From Ferruginibacter sp. (GTDB taxonomy: Bacteria > Bacteroidota > Bacteroidia > Chitinophagales > Chitinophagaceae): a stretch of 64,000 nt of DNA. Both the position numbers and the translations under genes were made by a program. Shown one piece after another: positions 35,640-44,290 of this stretch. The notes below the pieces were generated by a model. The model ran no database searches and was not told the origin of the DNA. It saw only the letters and a list, made by a program, of their open reading frames with translations. Positions within the stretch are counted from its first letter, which is position 1. Each line of letters opens with the position of its first letter. The stretch covers positions 23,042 through 87,041 of the forward strand of contig JANYFT010000365.1 in assembly GCA_025359625.1 (NCBI GenBank). Reading direction: 5' to 3'.

Positions 35640-36209
35640 TTATTGTTCCTTTACCCTTTCAACATAATCTCCGGTTTTTGTGTTTACCCTGATCAATTCT
35701 CCCTCATTTACAAACAACGGTACGTTTACAGTAGCCCCTGTTTCAACGGTGGCAGGTTTTAGTGTTTTAGTGGCTGTATCGCCCCTCATGCCCGGCTCGC
35801 TATAGGTTACAAGCAACACAATTTTATCTGGTAATTCAACACCCATTGGCATATCTGTATCACCATTGATCAATACAGAAACTTCCTGTCCATCCTTTAA
35901 AAACCTGGGTGCATCCACCATTGATTCCGGTACCGTAATTTGTTCAAAAGTCTCTACGTCCATAAAACTATAACCGGTATCATCTTTATATAAGTATTGG
36001 TAGGCTTTCTTTTCAACACGTACCGGAAAAATAACTTCGCCGCTATTCCAGGTAAGTTCAATGGTGCGGCTGTTATCAACACCTTTTAATTTTGCCCATA
36101 CTTTTGCGGCAGCACGGGCTGTTTTATTTTGCCCAAATTCTATTACGGTGTACAAACTTCCATCTACTTTAATGATGAGGCCTGAGCGCATATCTGCTGT
36201 TGTTGCCAT
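35640..36209 (-). CDS. efp: translation elongation factor P, with Arg at the modification site
   Basis: 189 residues, three beta-barrel domains. EF-P enters the ribosomal E site and relieves stalling at polyproline. In the domain I loop, canonical KPGKGxAF is replaced by NKTARAAAK, so the modified position is Arg32 rather than Lys34. This spacing (NK-x-x-R-x-AA) matches the EarP-type, rhamnosylated-arginine EF-Ps such as that of Pseudomonas aeruginosa. The rest is normal (YSEPGMRGDTATKTLKPA; VNTKTGDYVERV). No EarP gene lies in the window. Start at ATG 36209. Confidence 0.93.
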   Translation of the reverse strand: MATTADMRSGLIIKVDGSLYTVIEFGQNKTARAAAKVWAKLKGVDNSRTIELTWNSGEVIFPVRVEKKAYQYLYKDDTGYSFMDVETFEQITVPESMVDAPRFLKDGQEVSVLINGDTDMPMGVELPDKIVLLVTYSEPGMRGDTATKTLKPATVETGATVNVPLFVNEGELIRVNTKTGDYVERVKEQ

Positions 36210-36275
36210 GTTGTTTTATTTATTTACTTGTTAATTTTTTATTGCACCTCCCCTCAATAGCTTTTAAGTGGGTTG

Positions 36276-36283
36276 CAAAAGTA
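36276..36283 (-). promoter_or_regulatory. candidate -7 box (TACTTTTG) for efp
   Basis: On the minus strand 36283-36276 reads TACTTTTG, matching TAnnTTTG, 67 bases before the efp ATG. The -33 box is not clear. Confidence 0.4.
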
Positions 36284-36420
36284 GCAATAGTAATGGTAAA
36301 ACTAAAATTTAAAGCAACAGCATGCAGTTTACTCCTTTTTAAAAGGTTTAAACTTTATGGAGACACATTCTCCTTAACAGTTGCTTTGCATTTTTAAAAT
36401 TATCTTCACCAAAAATTAAC

Positions 36421-36918
36421 TTGAAAAAATTGTCACTACTAATTGCATTTGTTGTCGGCACAATAATAGTTCAGGCACAAAAAGATTCATCGGCTAAAAA
36501 TCTTTCAAAGTTTGAAAATATTCCTTCATTCAACATGTACACGGTTCCTGACAGCGCCCATTTTTCAAACAAAAACCTTAAGGCAAACAAGCCTTTTATC
36601 ATTATGTTTTTTAGCCCTGATTGTGAGCATTGCCAAAAAGAAACCAAGGAATTGCTGGCCTATAAAAATGAATTAAAAGATATACAAATTTTAATGGCTT
36701 CCCCTAGCAGTTATGGCATGGTGAAACAATTTTACGAAGACTACAATTTATCTACTATGCCTAATATTAAACTTGGTAACGATGTTAACTATGCTTTAGG
36801 CAGTCTCTTTCAATTAAGAACATTCCCTTCAATGTTTGTTTACGACCATACAGGAAAATTAGCCAAAGCTTTTGTAGGTAATATTGGCGTACCAACTATT
36901 TTAGAAGCCGTGAAATAA
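36421..36918 (+). CDS. exported thioredoxin-like (TlpA/redoxin) protein
   Basis: 165 residues starting at a TTG (no upstream ATG: a stop lies immediately before). A signal peptide (MKKLSLLIAFVVGTIIVQAQ) directs it to the periplasm. The thioredoxin fold shows IIMFFSPDCEHCQKE with an atypical CEHC redox pair, and a cis-Pro loop near LRTFPSMFVYDHTGK. It probably reduces or oxidises periplasmic disulfides or delivers reductant to peroxidases or cytochrome maturation. Single gene. Confidence 0.83.
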   Translation: MKKLSLLIAFVVGTIIVQAQKDSSAKNLSKFENIPSFNMYTVPDSAHFSNKNLKANKPFIIMFFSPDCEHCQKETKELLAYKNELKDIQILMASPSSYGMVKQFYEDYNLSTMPNIKLGNDVNYALGSLFQLRTFPSMFVYDHTGKLAKAFVGNIGVPTILEAVK

Positions 36919-36932
36919 TTTCCGCTTCACTC

Positions 36933-36962
36933 ATTACACAATAGTGTAATCAGCTACCTTTG
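36933..36962 (+). promoter_or_regulatory. mdh promoter with 7-bp inverted repeat
   Basis: ATTACAC (36933-36939), four-base spacer, GTGTAAT (36944-36950), then a perfect TACCTTTG -7 box at 36955-36962. The inverted repeat occupies the -33/spacer region where a regulator would block or aid polymerase. It could also be a weak terminator of the redoxin gene, but it lacks a T run. Confidence 0.5.
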
Positions 36963-37001
36963 CAGCGCAAATTATTTTTTCTACTTATAAATATATTTAT
37001 T

Positions 37002-37931
37002 ATGAAAGTTACCGTTGTTGGTGCAGGAGCTGTAGGCGCAACCTGTGCAGATAATATTGCCCGTTTAGCATTGTGCGAAGAACTGGTATTGCTGGATATT
37101 AAAGAAGGCATTGCAGAAGGAAAAGCCATTGACATGATGCAAACCTCTACCCTGCTTGGTTTTGACACCAAGATTATTGGAAGCACCAATGACTACAGCA
37201 AAACAGCCAACAGCGATATTGCGGTAATTACATCAGGCCTGCCCCGTAAACCGGGAATGACAAGAGAAGAGTTGATTGGCATAAATGCAGGCATCGTAAA
37301 AGGTGTTGCCGAAAACATTTTAAAATATTCTCCCGGGGCTATCATCATTATCATCAGTAACCCGATGGACACCATGACTTACCTGGCATTAAAATCTACT
37401 GGCTTACCAAAAAACAGGATCATTGGTATGGGTGGCACTTTGGATAGTGCCCGTTTTAAATATTATTTATCAACAGCTATGGGATGTTCACCAAATGATC
37501 TGCAAGGTTTTGTTGCAGGCGGCCATGGCGATACCACCATGATTCCATTAACAAGGCTGGCTACTTACCAGGGTACACCGGTAAGCAATTATTTAGATGA
37601 GGCAACCTTGAAAAAAGTAGCTGCAGATACTATGGTTGGTGGCGCTACATTAACCGGTTTGTTAGGTACATCTGCCTGGTATGCACCCGGCGCTGCTTGT
37701 GCTGCAATGGTAAAATCTATTGTGAAAGATGAGAAAAAAATATTTACCTGCTGTGTAAGCCTTGATGGTGAATATGGCCAAAAAGATATTTGCATTGGTG
37801 TTCCGGTAACCCTTGGCAAAAAGGGTTGGGAAAAAATTGTTGATTACAAACTTAATGAAGAAGAACAGGCTGCCTTTAATAAAAGTGCAGAAGCTGTAAG
37901 GAGTATGAACAGCGTGTTGAGTACATTGTAA
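37002..37931 (+). CDS. mdh: malate dehydrogenase
   Basis: 309 residues from the ATG at 37002; a TTG 42 bases earlier lies in the promoter. It oxidises malate to oxaloacetate with NAD in the TCA cycle. The Rossmann motif is VTVVGAGAVGATCA. Substrate-binding arginines are in GLPRKPGMTREEL (Arg82, Arg88) and DSARF (Arg151); the catalytic His175 is in GGHGDTTM. GMGGTLDSAR replaces the more common G-x-A-G-x-LD. Lactate dehydrogenase-like MDH of the Chlorobi/Bacteroidota type. Confidence 0.95.
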   Translation: MKVTVVGAGAVGATCADNIARLALCEELVLLDIKEGIAEGKAIDMMQTSTLLGFDTKIIGSTNDYSKTANSDIAVITSGLPRKPGMTREELIGINAGIVKGVAENILKYSPGAIIIIISNPMDTMTYLALKSTGLPKNRIIGMGGTLDSARFKYYLSTAMGCSPNDLQGFVAGGHGDTTMIPLTRLATYQGTPVSNYLDEATLKKVAADTMVGGATLTGLLGTSAWYAPGAACAAMVKSIVKDEKKIFTCCVSLDGEYGQKDICIGVPVTLGKKGWEKIVDYKLNEEEQAAFNKSAEAVRSMNSVLSTL

Positions 37932-37953
37932 ATTTGAGCATTAAAAAGATATT

Positions 37954-37983
37954 AAAAAACCTCCGCATTTTTGGAGGTTTTTT
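37954..37983 (+). terminator. rho-independent terminator of mdh
   Basis: AAAAAACCTCC, loop GCATTTTT, GGAGGTTTTTT, beginning 23 bases after the stop codon. Confidence 0.9.
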
Positions 37984-38147
37984 ATTGCAATCACTTAAAT
38001 ATTTTTTTGCAAATAGTATTGTCCGGGCTAAGAAGCAATAAGGTTCTTCATTGGCAGCCTATCCGCCCCGGGATCGCACATTTGTACATTTATTTCTGTG
38101 GAACTTCAGCTTCCAATTGAGGTAACTCTTAGGAAATTATCCATTAA

Positions 38148-39038
38148 TTAATTAACCCCATCAGTCACCATTTCTTTATTGATTTTTAACACCAATCCCT
38201 GCAATACTTTACCAGGACCAACTTCTGTAAAATGAGTAGTACCATCCGCAATCATGGCTTGCACACTTTGTGTCCACCTCACTGCACCGGTTAACTGATC
38301 TATTAAATTTCTTTTTATTTCAGTTGCATCGGTTACACCTTTTGCAACTATATTTTGGTACACCGGACACAAAGGAATATTAAAGGTTGTTGCTTCAATT
38401 GCAGCAGCCAACTCTTCTTTTGCAGGTAACATTAAAGGTGAATGGAATGCCCCACCAACTGGTAAAACCAATGCCCTTTTAGCACCGGCCGCTTTCATTT
38501 TTTCGCAGGCAATTTCAATACCTTTTATAGAACCACTTATCACCAGTTGCCCCGGGCAATTGTAATTTGCCGGCACAACAATTTCGCCTGTTTCATTTTG
38601 TACGGCAGCACATACTTCTTCAACTTTATCATCTGCCAGAGCCAACACTGCAGCCATTGTAGATGGATTTAATTCACAGGCTTTCTGCATGGCTTTTGCC
38701 CTGATGGAAACTAATTTAAAGGCATCTTCAAAACTTAATGTACCATTGGCAACCAGCGCAGAAAATTCGCCCAACGAATGGCCTGCAACCATATCCGGTT
38801 TTGTATCAGCCAACATTTTAAACGCAATAACAGCGTGTAAAAAAACGGCAGGTTGTGTTACATTGGTTTGCTTCAGGTCTTCATCTGTACCGGTAAACAT
38901 GATATCAGAAATTCGAAAACCTGCTATATCATTTGCCTGTTCAAATAATTCCTTTGCCAGCGGATTGGTATCATACAAAATTTTACCCATCCCGCTAAAC
39001 TGACTTCCCTGACCGGGGAATATGTATGCATGTGCCAT
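38148..39038 (-). CDS. fabD: malonyl-CoA:ACP transacylase
   Basis: 296 residues. Loads malonyl units onto ACP for fatty acid synthesis. FPGQGSQFSGMGK at the N-terminus, nucleophile Ser88 in AGHSLGEFSA, catalytic His in GGAFHSPLM, and a C-terminal FTEVGPGKVLQGL. ATG start. It is read towards mdh, away from the Uma2 gene; no other fatty acid gene is adjacent. Confidence 0.94.
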   Translation of the reverse strand: MAHAYIFPGQGSQFSGMGKILYDTNPLAKELFEQANDIAGFRISDIMFTGTDEDLKQTNVTQPAVFLHAVIAFKMLADTKPDMVAGHSLGEFSALVANGTLSFEDAFKLVSIRAKAMQKACELNPSTMAAVLALADDKVEEVCAAVQNETGEIVVPANYNCPGQLVISGSIKGIEIACEKMKAAGAKRALVLPVGGAFHSPLMLPAKEELAAAIEATTFNIPLCPVYQNIVAKGVTDATEIKRNLIDQLTGAVRWTQSVQAMIADGTTHFTEVGPGKVLQGLVLKINKEMVTDGVN

Positions 39039-39067
39039 AAAAACAAGTTTAATTCAAAAATAAATTT

Positions 39068-39075
39068 TAAATTTG
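39068..39075 (+). promoter_or_regulatory. candidate -7 box (TAAATTTG) for the Uma2 gene
   Basis: Matches TAnnTTTG and lies 15 bases before the ATG at 39091. It includes the TTG that would otherwise be the first start codon of the frame. Confidence 0.35.
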
Positions 39076-39090
39076 AACAACGAAATTATT

Positions 39091-39636
39091 ATGGAACTAT
39101 CAGACCAAATATTTAAGCCAGAGCGATATACTTACCAAGATTACTTGCTATGGAAGGGCGATTGGGAATTGGTGAATGGTTATCCATACGCAATGGCGCC
39201 ATCTCCCAACAGAACTCATCAATGGTTTTCAAAGAAATTCACAATGCAGGTAAGTAAAGAAATTGACAAAGCTTCTTTAAAATGCAATTGTGAAGCATAT
39301 TATGAACTTGACTGGGTCATTGATGAAAACTCAGTAGTAAGACCTGATTGTATGATAGTTTGTGGCAATTTTACGGAAGACTTTTTAAGGTTTGCACCTG
39401 CACTTATTGTGGAGATTTCTTCAAGAAAAACCAAACTAAGGGATAGAAATACAAAGTATAATTTATACGAATTACAAGGAGTTATATATTACGTGATAGC
39501 CGATACAGAAAAAAGATCAGTTGAAATTTTTGAATTATTTAATGGAAAATATATACCAAAAAGTGATACACAATTTCAACTTATGCCTGAATGTGTCATT
39601 GATTTTGACATATCCGGCATTTGGCAATTAATGTAG
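39091..39636 (+). CDS. Uma2 (DUF820) family endonuclease-like protein
   Basis: 181 residues from the ATG at 39091. PD-(D/E)XK nuclease superfamily: the core [11 protein letters not shown] with the catalytic Asp, ALIVEISS with the Glu, then [26 protein letters not shown], typical of Uma2. Natural role unknown; such genes are scattered and multiply in cyanobacteria and Bacteroidota. Its 3' end overlaps the convergent folE gene by 9 bases, suggesting a late arrival. Confidence 0.85.
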   Translation: MELSDQIFKPERYTYQDYLLWKGDWELVNGYPYAMAPSPNRTHQWFSKKFTMQVSKEIDKASLKCNCEAYYELDWVIDENSVVRPDCMIVCGNFTEDFLRFAPALIVEISSRKTKLRDRNTKYNLYELQGVIYYVIADTEKRSVEIFELFNGKYIPKSDTQFQLMPECVIDFDISGIWQLM

Positions 39637-40224
39637 TTTAGCACTGATTAGTTTTACAAACTCACTCCGGGTTTCATTCTTTTCAAACTCGCCCCAAAAA
39701 GCAGAAGTAGTAGTAACGGAATTTTGTTTTTGCACCCCCCTCATCATCATGCATAAATGTGATGCTTCAATAACAACAGCAACACCAAGCGGATTCAACG
39801 TTTCTTTTATTGAATTTAATATCTGGTGCGTTAATCTTTCCTGCACCTGCAAACGCCTGCTATACACATCCACTACCCTTGCAATCTTACTCAACCCGGT
39901 TATCCATCCGTTAGGTATATATGCTACGTGCGCTTTGCCATAAAAAGGTAACATATGGTGCTCGCACATGCTATACAATTCAATATCTTTTACGATGATC
40001 ATTTCGCTAACCTCTTCATGAAATTTGGCAGAATTTAAAATGGCGTTAGCATCCTGCTGATAACCCTGGGTTAAAAACTGCATTGCTTTTGCCATTCTTT
40101 CCGGTGTTTTTTCGAGCCCTTCCCTCTTGGTATCTTCTCCTAGTAAATCCAGCGCTGCTTTGTAATTTTTTATCAATCCTGAAGTGACCGCTTCATCATA
40201 CTGTTCTATTTTTTTATACGCCAT
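39628..40224 (-). CDS. folE: GTP cyclohydrolase I
   Basis: 198 residues. Converts GTP to 7,8-dihydroneopterin triphosphate for folate, biopterin or queuosine. [17 protein letters not shown], the zinc site [20 protein letters not shown] (Cys, His), and [23 protein letters not shown] are all present. It lies last in a run of three minus-strand pterin genes (two PTPS homologues upstream), suggesting that dihydroneopterin triphosphate feeds the PTPS enzymes. Confidence 0.95.
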   Translation of the reverse strand: MAYKKIEQYDEAVTSGLIKNYKAALDLLGEDTKREGLEKTPERMAKAMQFLTQGYQQDANAILNSAKFHEEVSEMIIVKDIELYSMCEHHMLPFYGKAHVAYIPNGWITGLSKIARVVDVYSRRLQVQERLTHQILNSIKETLNPLGVAVVIEASHLCMMMRGVQKQNSVTTTSAFWGEFEKNETRSEFVKLISAKLH

Positions 40225-40327
40225 TTGCTTGTGTTATAATTATTTTTTGTTTAATTGTATCAATCACATCATACAGCAATTTTTATTCTCGCCGCCGCTT
40301 TTATTTTTATCCGTTTAATGTTTGTTA

Positions 40328-40744
40328 TCAAATAGCAGGATATTCTACAAAATTTCTTTCCGTTTCGTACAAGCGTACCTGCAAGTCAAAACGGGGGTCA
40401 ATCTTCTCTCTCAAAATAGTATAAATAACCACTACAATATTTTCTGCACTGGGATTTATATTTTTAAACTCCGCAGTATCCAGGTTTAAATTTTTATGAT
40501 CAAAGCGGTCCAATACATTTTCCTTTATCAGGCCGCTTAATAATTTCATGTCGTATACATAACCTGTCGCTTCATCAGGCACACCAATAACTTTTACTAT
40601 CAATTCATAATTATGACCATGAAAATGTGGATTATTACATTTGCCAAATATCCTTGCATTGGTAGCATCATCCCAGAATGGATTGTTTAAACGATGGGCG
40701 GCATTAAAATGTTCTCTCCGGAAAACTGCTACTTTGTTATTCAT
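40328..40744 (-). CDS. 6-pyruvoyl-tetrahydropterin synthase family protein, paralogue 1
   Basis: 138 residues from the ATG at 40744 (a TTG four codons earlier is possible). T-fold enzyme with zinc ligands His17 (NAAHRL), His42 and His44 (FHGHNY) and catalytic Cys36 in GKCNNPH. The C-terminal YETERNFVEYPA carries the pterin-anchoring Glu. Length and C-terminus fit PTPS rather than short QueD, but 6-carboxytetrahydropterin synthesis cannot be ruled out. Located 104 bases upstream of folE. Confidence 0.88.
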   Translation of the reverse strand: MNNKVAVFRREHFNAAHRLNNPFWDDATNARIFGKCNNPHFHGHNYELIVKVIGVPDEATGYVYDMKLLSGLIKENVLDRFDHKNLNLDTAEFKNINPSAENIVVVIYTILREKIDPRFDLQVRLYETERNFVEYPAI

Positions 40745-40922
40745 GATGTTTGCCAACTTTAATTACAATAATTAAAATACACTTAAAATCTTAAGATTGA
40801 GATTTTTTTTAACCGTTCAAGATAATTTTCTGGATATAATACAGAAGTGTGCTGTTTAAACAATTCAGGTTTTAAGATCAATAACAAATCATGATGCAAT
40901 TTTGTTTGCAACACCTTATGGT

Positions 40923-41333
40923 TCAATTGCCATAATACTCCACAAAAATACGTGGTGTTTCATATAATTTAAGACAATGCAATTGAACCCCCATTGGCAA
41001 ATGCGGTGTTAACTGTTCCCAAATGGCGATCACTAAATTTTCGATTGAACAAAGTTTACCAGCCATAAAATCAACATCCACGTTCAGGTTTTTGTGATCC
41101 AATTTATCTATCACCTTTTCGTTTACAATAATGCTTAACTTTTTTACATCATAAACAAAACCAGTATCAGGGTTCGGATCGCCCTTTATAGTAACATATA
41201 ACTCAAAGTTGTGCCCATGCCAGTTCTCATTGGCGCATTTGCCAAATACCTGCTCATTTTGTTCATGGCTCCATGCCGGGTTAAATAAGCGGTGAGCAGC
41301 ATTAAAATGTTCTATACGTGTTATGTAAACCAT
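40923..41333 (-). CDS. 6-pyruvoyl-tetrahydropterin synthase family protein, paralogue 2
   Basis: 136 residues; zinc ligands His14 (NAAHRL), His39 and His41 (WHGHNF), catalytic Cys33 in GKCANEN, and terminal YETPRIFVEYYG. It is clearly homologous to the neighbour but diverged, with all active-site residues kept. Two intact PTPS genes next to folE imply two products (for instance one for queuosine and one for tetrahydrobiopterin) or a hetero-oligomer. It diverges from mqnB. Confidence 0.88.
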   Translation of the reverse strand: MVYITRIEHFNAAHRLFNPAWSHEQNEQVFGKCANENWHGHNFELYVTIKGDPNPDTGFVYDVKKLSIIVNEKVIDKLDHKNLNVDVDFMAGKLCSIENLVIAIWEQLTPHLPMGVQLHCLKLYETPRIFVEYYGN

Positions 41334-41405
41334 CCCCCTGGTAAAATTTTCGCAAAGGTAATTGCTAAATACTGAAATATGAAGCGTAAGTACGAATTTT
41401 GCAAA

Positions 41406-42059
41406 ATGTACATTTTACTCGTTTCGGCTACCAGATTTGAAATACAACCTATTTTATTGTTATTGGAAAAAGAACAATATCACCTAAACGGGCATACGAT
41501 TGATATTTTAATTACCGGTGTAGGACAAGTTAATACCACTTATTTTTTAACAGTAAACCTGGATAGCAAAAAACCAGACCTGGTAATACAGGCAGGTATT
41601 GCAGGAGCTTTTACCAATGCCTTCAGTTTAGGCCAACCTATTTTAATAACGCAGGATACTTTCGGTGATGTTGGAATGGAAGAGAAGCAAAAGTTTACCA
41701 CCCTTTTTGATGCAGGCTTTGCTGATAAAGATGATTTTCCGTTTACTAACGGGTGGCTGATGAATACAAATAAATTATTCCATCATTCGGTGTTAGAAAC
41801 AGTTAAGGCAATAACTGTAAACAAAGTAAGCGATAGCTTGTTTCAAAGACAGCAATTGATGAATCATTTTGCACCCGAAATAGAAAGTATGGAAGGTGCC
41901 GCATTTCATTATGTTTGTTTGCAGCAAAAAGTTCCTTTTATACAAATAAGAAGCATTAGCAATGCTGTAGGCGAAAGGGATAAAAGCAAATGGCAGATAA
42001 AGGATGCCATCATCAATTTAAATATTGAATTACAGAAACTGATCAACAACCTGAAATGA
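41406..42059 (+). CDS. mqnB: futalosine hydrolase
   Basis: 217 residues from the ATG at 41406 (MYILLVSATRFEI); an upstream ATG at 41379 adds nine residues that do not look conserved. Nucleoside-phosphorylase fold: VIQAGIAGAF, then EIESMEGAAFHYVCLQQKVPFIQIRSISNAVGERD, where the MEG Glu binds ribose. It splits futalosine into dehypoxanthine futalosine and hypoxanthine. The stop overlaps the mqnD start by 4 bases. Confidence 0.88.
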   Translation: MYILLVSATRFEIQPILLLLEKEQYHLNGHTIDILITGVGQVNTTYFLTVNLDSKKPDLVIQAGIAGAFTNAFSLGQPILITQDTFGDVGMEEKQKFTTLFDAGFADKDDFPFTNGWLMNTNKLFHHSVLETVKAITVNKVSDSLFQRQQLMNHFAPEIESMEGAAFHYVCLQQKVPFIQIRSISNAVGERDKSKWQIKDAIINLNIELQKLINNLK

Positions 42060-42883
42060 AATTTACAATAGGATTTTCCCCCTGCCCAAACGATACTTTT
42101 ATTTTTGATGCACTGGTAAATAAAAAAATTGATACCGGCAACATCGAATTTGATGCAGTACTGGAAGATGTGCAAACCCTTAACCAATGGGCAATACAGG
42201 ATAAACTGGATATTACAAAACTAAGCTATGGTGTATTACCATTGGTATTGGATAACTATGCAGTATTAAAAAGCGGCAGCGCTTTAGGCCGGGGTGTTGG
42301 GCCATTATTAATTGCTAATAACAATACGCTGCCAACAAAAGTGGAGGATAATATTATTGCCATACCAGGCGAACAAACAACCGCTCATTTACTTTTTTCA
42401 CTGGCATATCCTGATGCAAAAAGAAAGGTATTTTTGCGCTATGATGTTATTGAAAACTTTGTTGCTGAAGGAAAAGGGTTAGGCGTTATCATTCACGAAA
42501 ACCGATTTACCTACGCTGGTAAAGGATTAAAAAAAATAACAGACCTGGGTGATTTTTGGGAAAAAGAAACAGGTAATGCCATACCACTGGGAGGCATTGT
42601 TATCAACAGAAAAATTGATAACTGCCTTCAACAGAAAATTGACGGGCTTATAAAAAAAAGTATTGAATATGCTTTTACTAATTATCCTGAATTAAATGAT
42701 TATATCCGCAGCAATGCACAGGAAATGAGCGAAGAAGTAATGCGAAAACACATTGATCTTTATGTAAATGATTATTCTATAAACTTAGGTGAAGAAGGAG
42801 AAAATACAGTAAAAAAATTATTGCAGGTGTATCAGCAAACCAACAATTGCACCATTGATTATAATCAGATTTTTATCAAATAA
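42056..42883 (+). CDS. mqnD: 1,4-dihydroxy-6-naphthoate synthase
   Basis: 275 residues of the periplasmic-binding-like MqnA/MqnD superfamily: FTIGFSPCPNDTFIFDALV at the N-terminus, DITKLSYGVLPLVLD, LGRGVGPLLIA and LGVIIHENRFTY. It converts cyclic dehypoxanthine futalosine to 1,4-dihydroxy-6-naphthoate, the menaquinone head-group precursor. Coupled to mqnB by an ATGA overlap. The pair shows that this organism uses the futalosine rather than the classical Men route. Confidence 0.93.
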   Translation: MKFTIGFSPCPNDTFIFDALVNKKIDTGNIEFDAVLEDVQTLNQWAIQDKLDITKLSYGVLPLVLDNYAVLKSGSALGRGVGPLLIANNNTLPTKVEDNIIAIPGEQTTAHLLFSLAYPDAKRKVFLRYDVIENFVAEGKGLGVIIHENRFTYAGKGLKKITDLGDFWEKETGNAIPLGGIVINRKIDNCLQQKIDGLIKKSIEYAFTNYPELNDYIRSNAQEMSEEVMRKHIDLYVNDYSINLGEEGENTVKKLLQVYQQTNNCTIDYNQIFIK

Positions 42884-42914
42884 AAAATGTGCAAATCCTA
42901 AAACCACAGATAAC

Positions 42915-44225
42915 CTATGGCTGTTTCTTTAAAGCATTGCCATATACTTTCAAACAACGTCTCCTTGCAAACTCATGATCCACTATGGGTTGGGGATAAT
43001 CGAAACTATCCAGTTCAGGAACCCAATGCCGGATGTACTTTAACTGTTTATCAAATTTTTCTGTTTGTAACCGTGGATTAAATATCCTGAAGTATGGTGC
43101 TGCATCACAACCGCTCCCTGCCGCCCATTGCCATCCGCCATTGTTAGCTGCCAGGTCAAAGTCTAATAATTTTTGCGCAAAATAAGCTTCGCCTAACCTC
43201 CAGTCTAATAATAAATGTTTCGATAAAAAAGAGGCTACGATCATTCGTACACGGTTATGCATAAAACCGGTAGCATTCAATTCACGCATGCCTGCATCTA
43301 CAATAGGGTAACCCGTTTGCCCATTACACCATTTGTCAAATTCACCAGTATCATTTCTCCACTGTATGTTATCATATTGCGGCTTAAAAGCTTTACCCAT
43401 ACCAATCTTGGGGAAATGCCATAGGATCATGTGGTAAAAATCCCTCCATATCAGTTCATTCAAATAAGTTTCAGAAAGCTCCTTGCTGTTGCCCGCCAAT
43501 TCCCTGATACTGATGGTACCAAAACGTAAATGAACCCCCAATTTTGAAGTGCCGGCAATGGCAGGAAAATTTCGTTGCTCAGCATATTTTTTAATCAACT
43601 CTTCCTTTAGTGCTTTCGAAGGAAATGGTTTATCAATTACTACAAAACCCATTGATGCTAAAGTAGGGATTTGTTGAGGGGCTTGCTTATAAAAGTTTTT
43701 AAAATATTTTTTTGTAGGATAAGGCTTTAGATGAAAATCAGTGAGAACAGATTTCCATTTTCTGCTATAAGGCGTAAACACCGTGTAAGGGGTTCCATCA
43801 TCTTTTACTACTTCTGCCTTCTCTAACAAAACCTGGTCTTTAAATGTAAGTAAAGATGCCTGCTGCTCTTTTAATAATTTTACAATCGCCAACTCCCGCT
43901 CAAGTGCATAAGGCTCATAATCATGATTGGCAAATACTTTTTCAATGTTATATTTCACCAAAAGTTTTTTATAAACTTCAACTGGTGTGCCATAATATAC
44001 TTCAAGCGATGATCCAATAGCAGTTAAACTGCTTTGCATTTCTTCCAATGCTGCATGAATAAATTCTACCCTCCTATCCGCTTTATCTTCCAATTTATCC
44101 AGTATGTTTTTATCAAAGATAAAAACAGGTATTACCGCCCTGCTACTCTTTAAGGCATGGTAAAGGCCTGCATTATCCTGCAACCTCAAATCCCTGCGAA
44201 ACCAAAATATATTTACTGGCTCCAT
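42915..44225 (-). CDS. phrB: deoxyribodipyrimidine photolyase / cryptochrome family
   Basis: 436 residues. The N-terminal Rossmann photolyase domain is VNIFWFRRDLRLQDNAGL. The C-terminal FAD domain has ELIWRDFYHMILWHFP, RELNATGFMHNRVRMIVASFL and LAANNGGWQWAAGSGCDAAPYFRIFNP, which hold FAD and the Trp electron chain. It repairs UV cyclobutane dimers using blue light. The RMIVASFL and NNGGWQW motifs fit class I CPD photolyases. Confidence 0.93.
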   Translation of the reverse strand: MEPVNIFWFRRDLRLQDNAGLYHALKSSRAVIPVFIFDKNILDKLEDKADRRVEFIHAALEEMQSSLTAIGSSLEVYYGTPVEVYKKLLVKYNIEKVFANHDYEPYALERELAIVKLLKEQQASLLTFKDQVLLEKAEVVKDDGTPYTVFTPYSRKWKSVLTDFHLKPYPTKKYFKNFYKQAPQQIPTLASMGFVVIDKPFPSKALKEELIKKYAEQRNFPAIAGTSKLGVHLRFGTISIRELAGNSKELSETYLNELIWRDFYHMILWHFPKIGMGKAFKPQYDNIQWRNDTGEFDKWCNGQTGYPIVDAGMRELNATGFMHNRVRMIVASFLSKHLLLDWRLGEAYFAQKLLDFDLAANNGGWQWAAGSGCDAAPYFRIFNPRLQTEKFDKQLKYIRHWVPELDSFDYPQPIVDHEFARRRCLKVYGNALKKQP

Positions 44226-44290
44226 ATAATTTTATTCATATTTTATTAAGCTTCGTGCAGGTTCACAAAGCTCATCTAACAAAAAAATCA

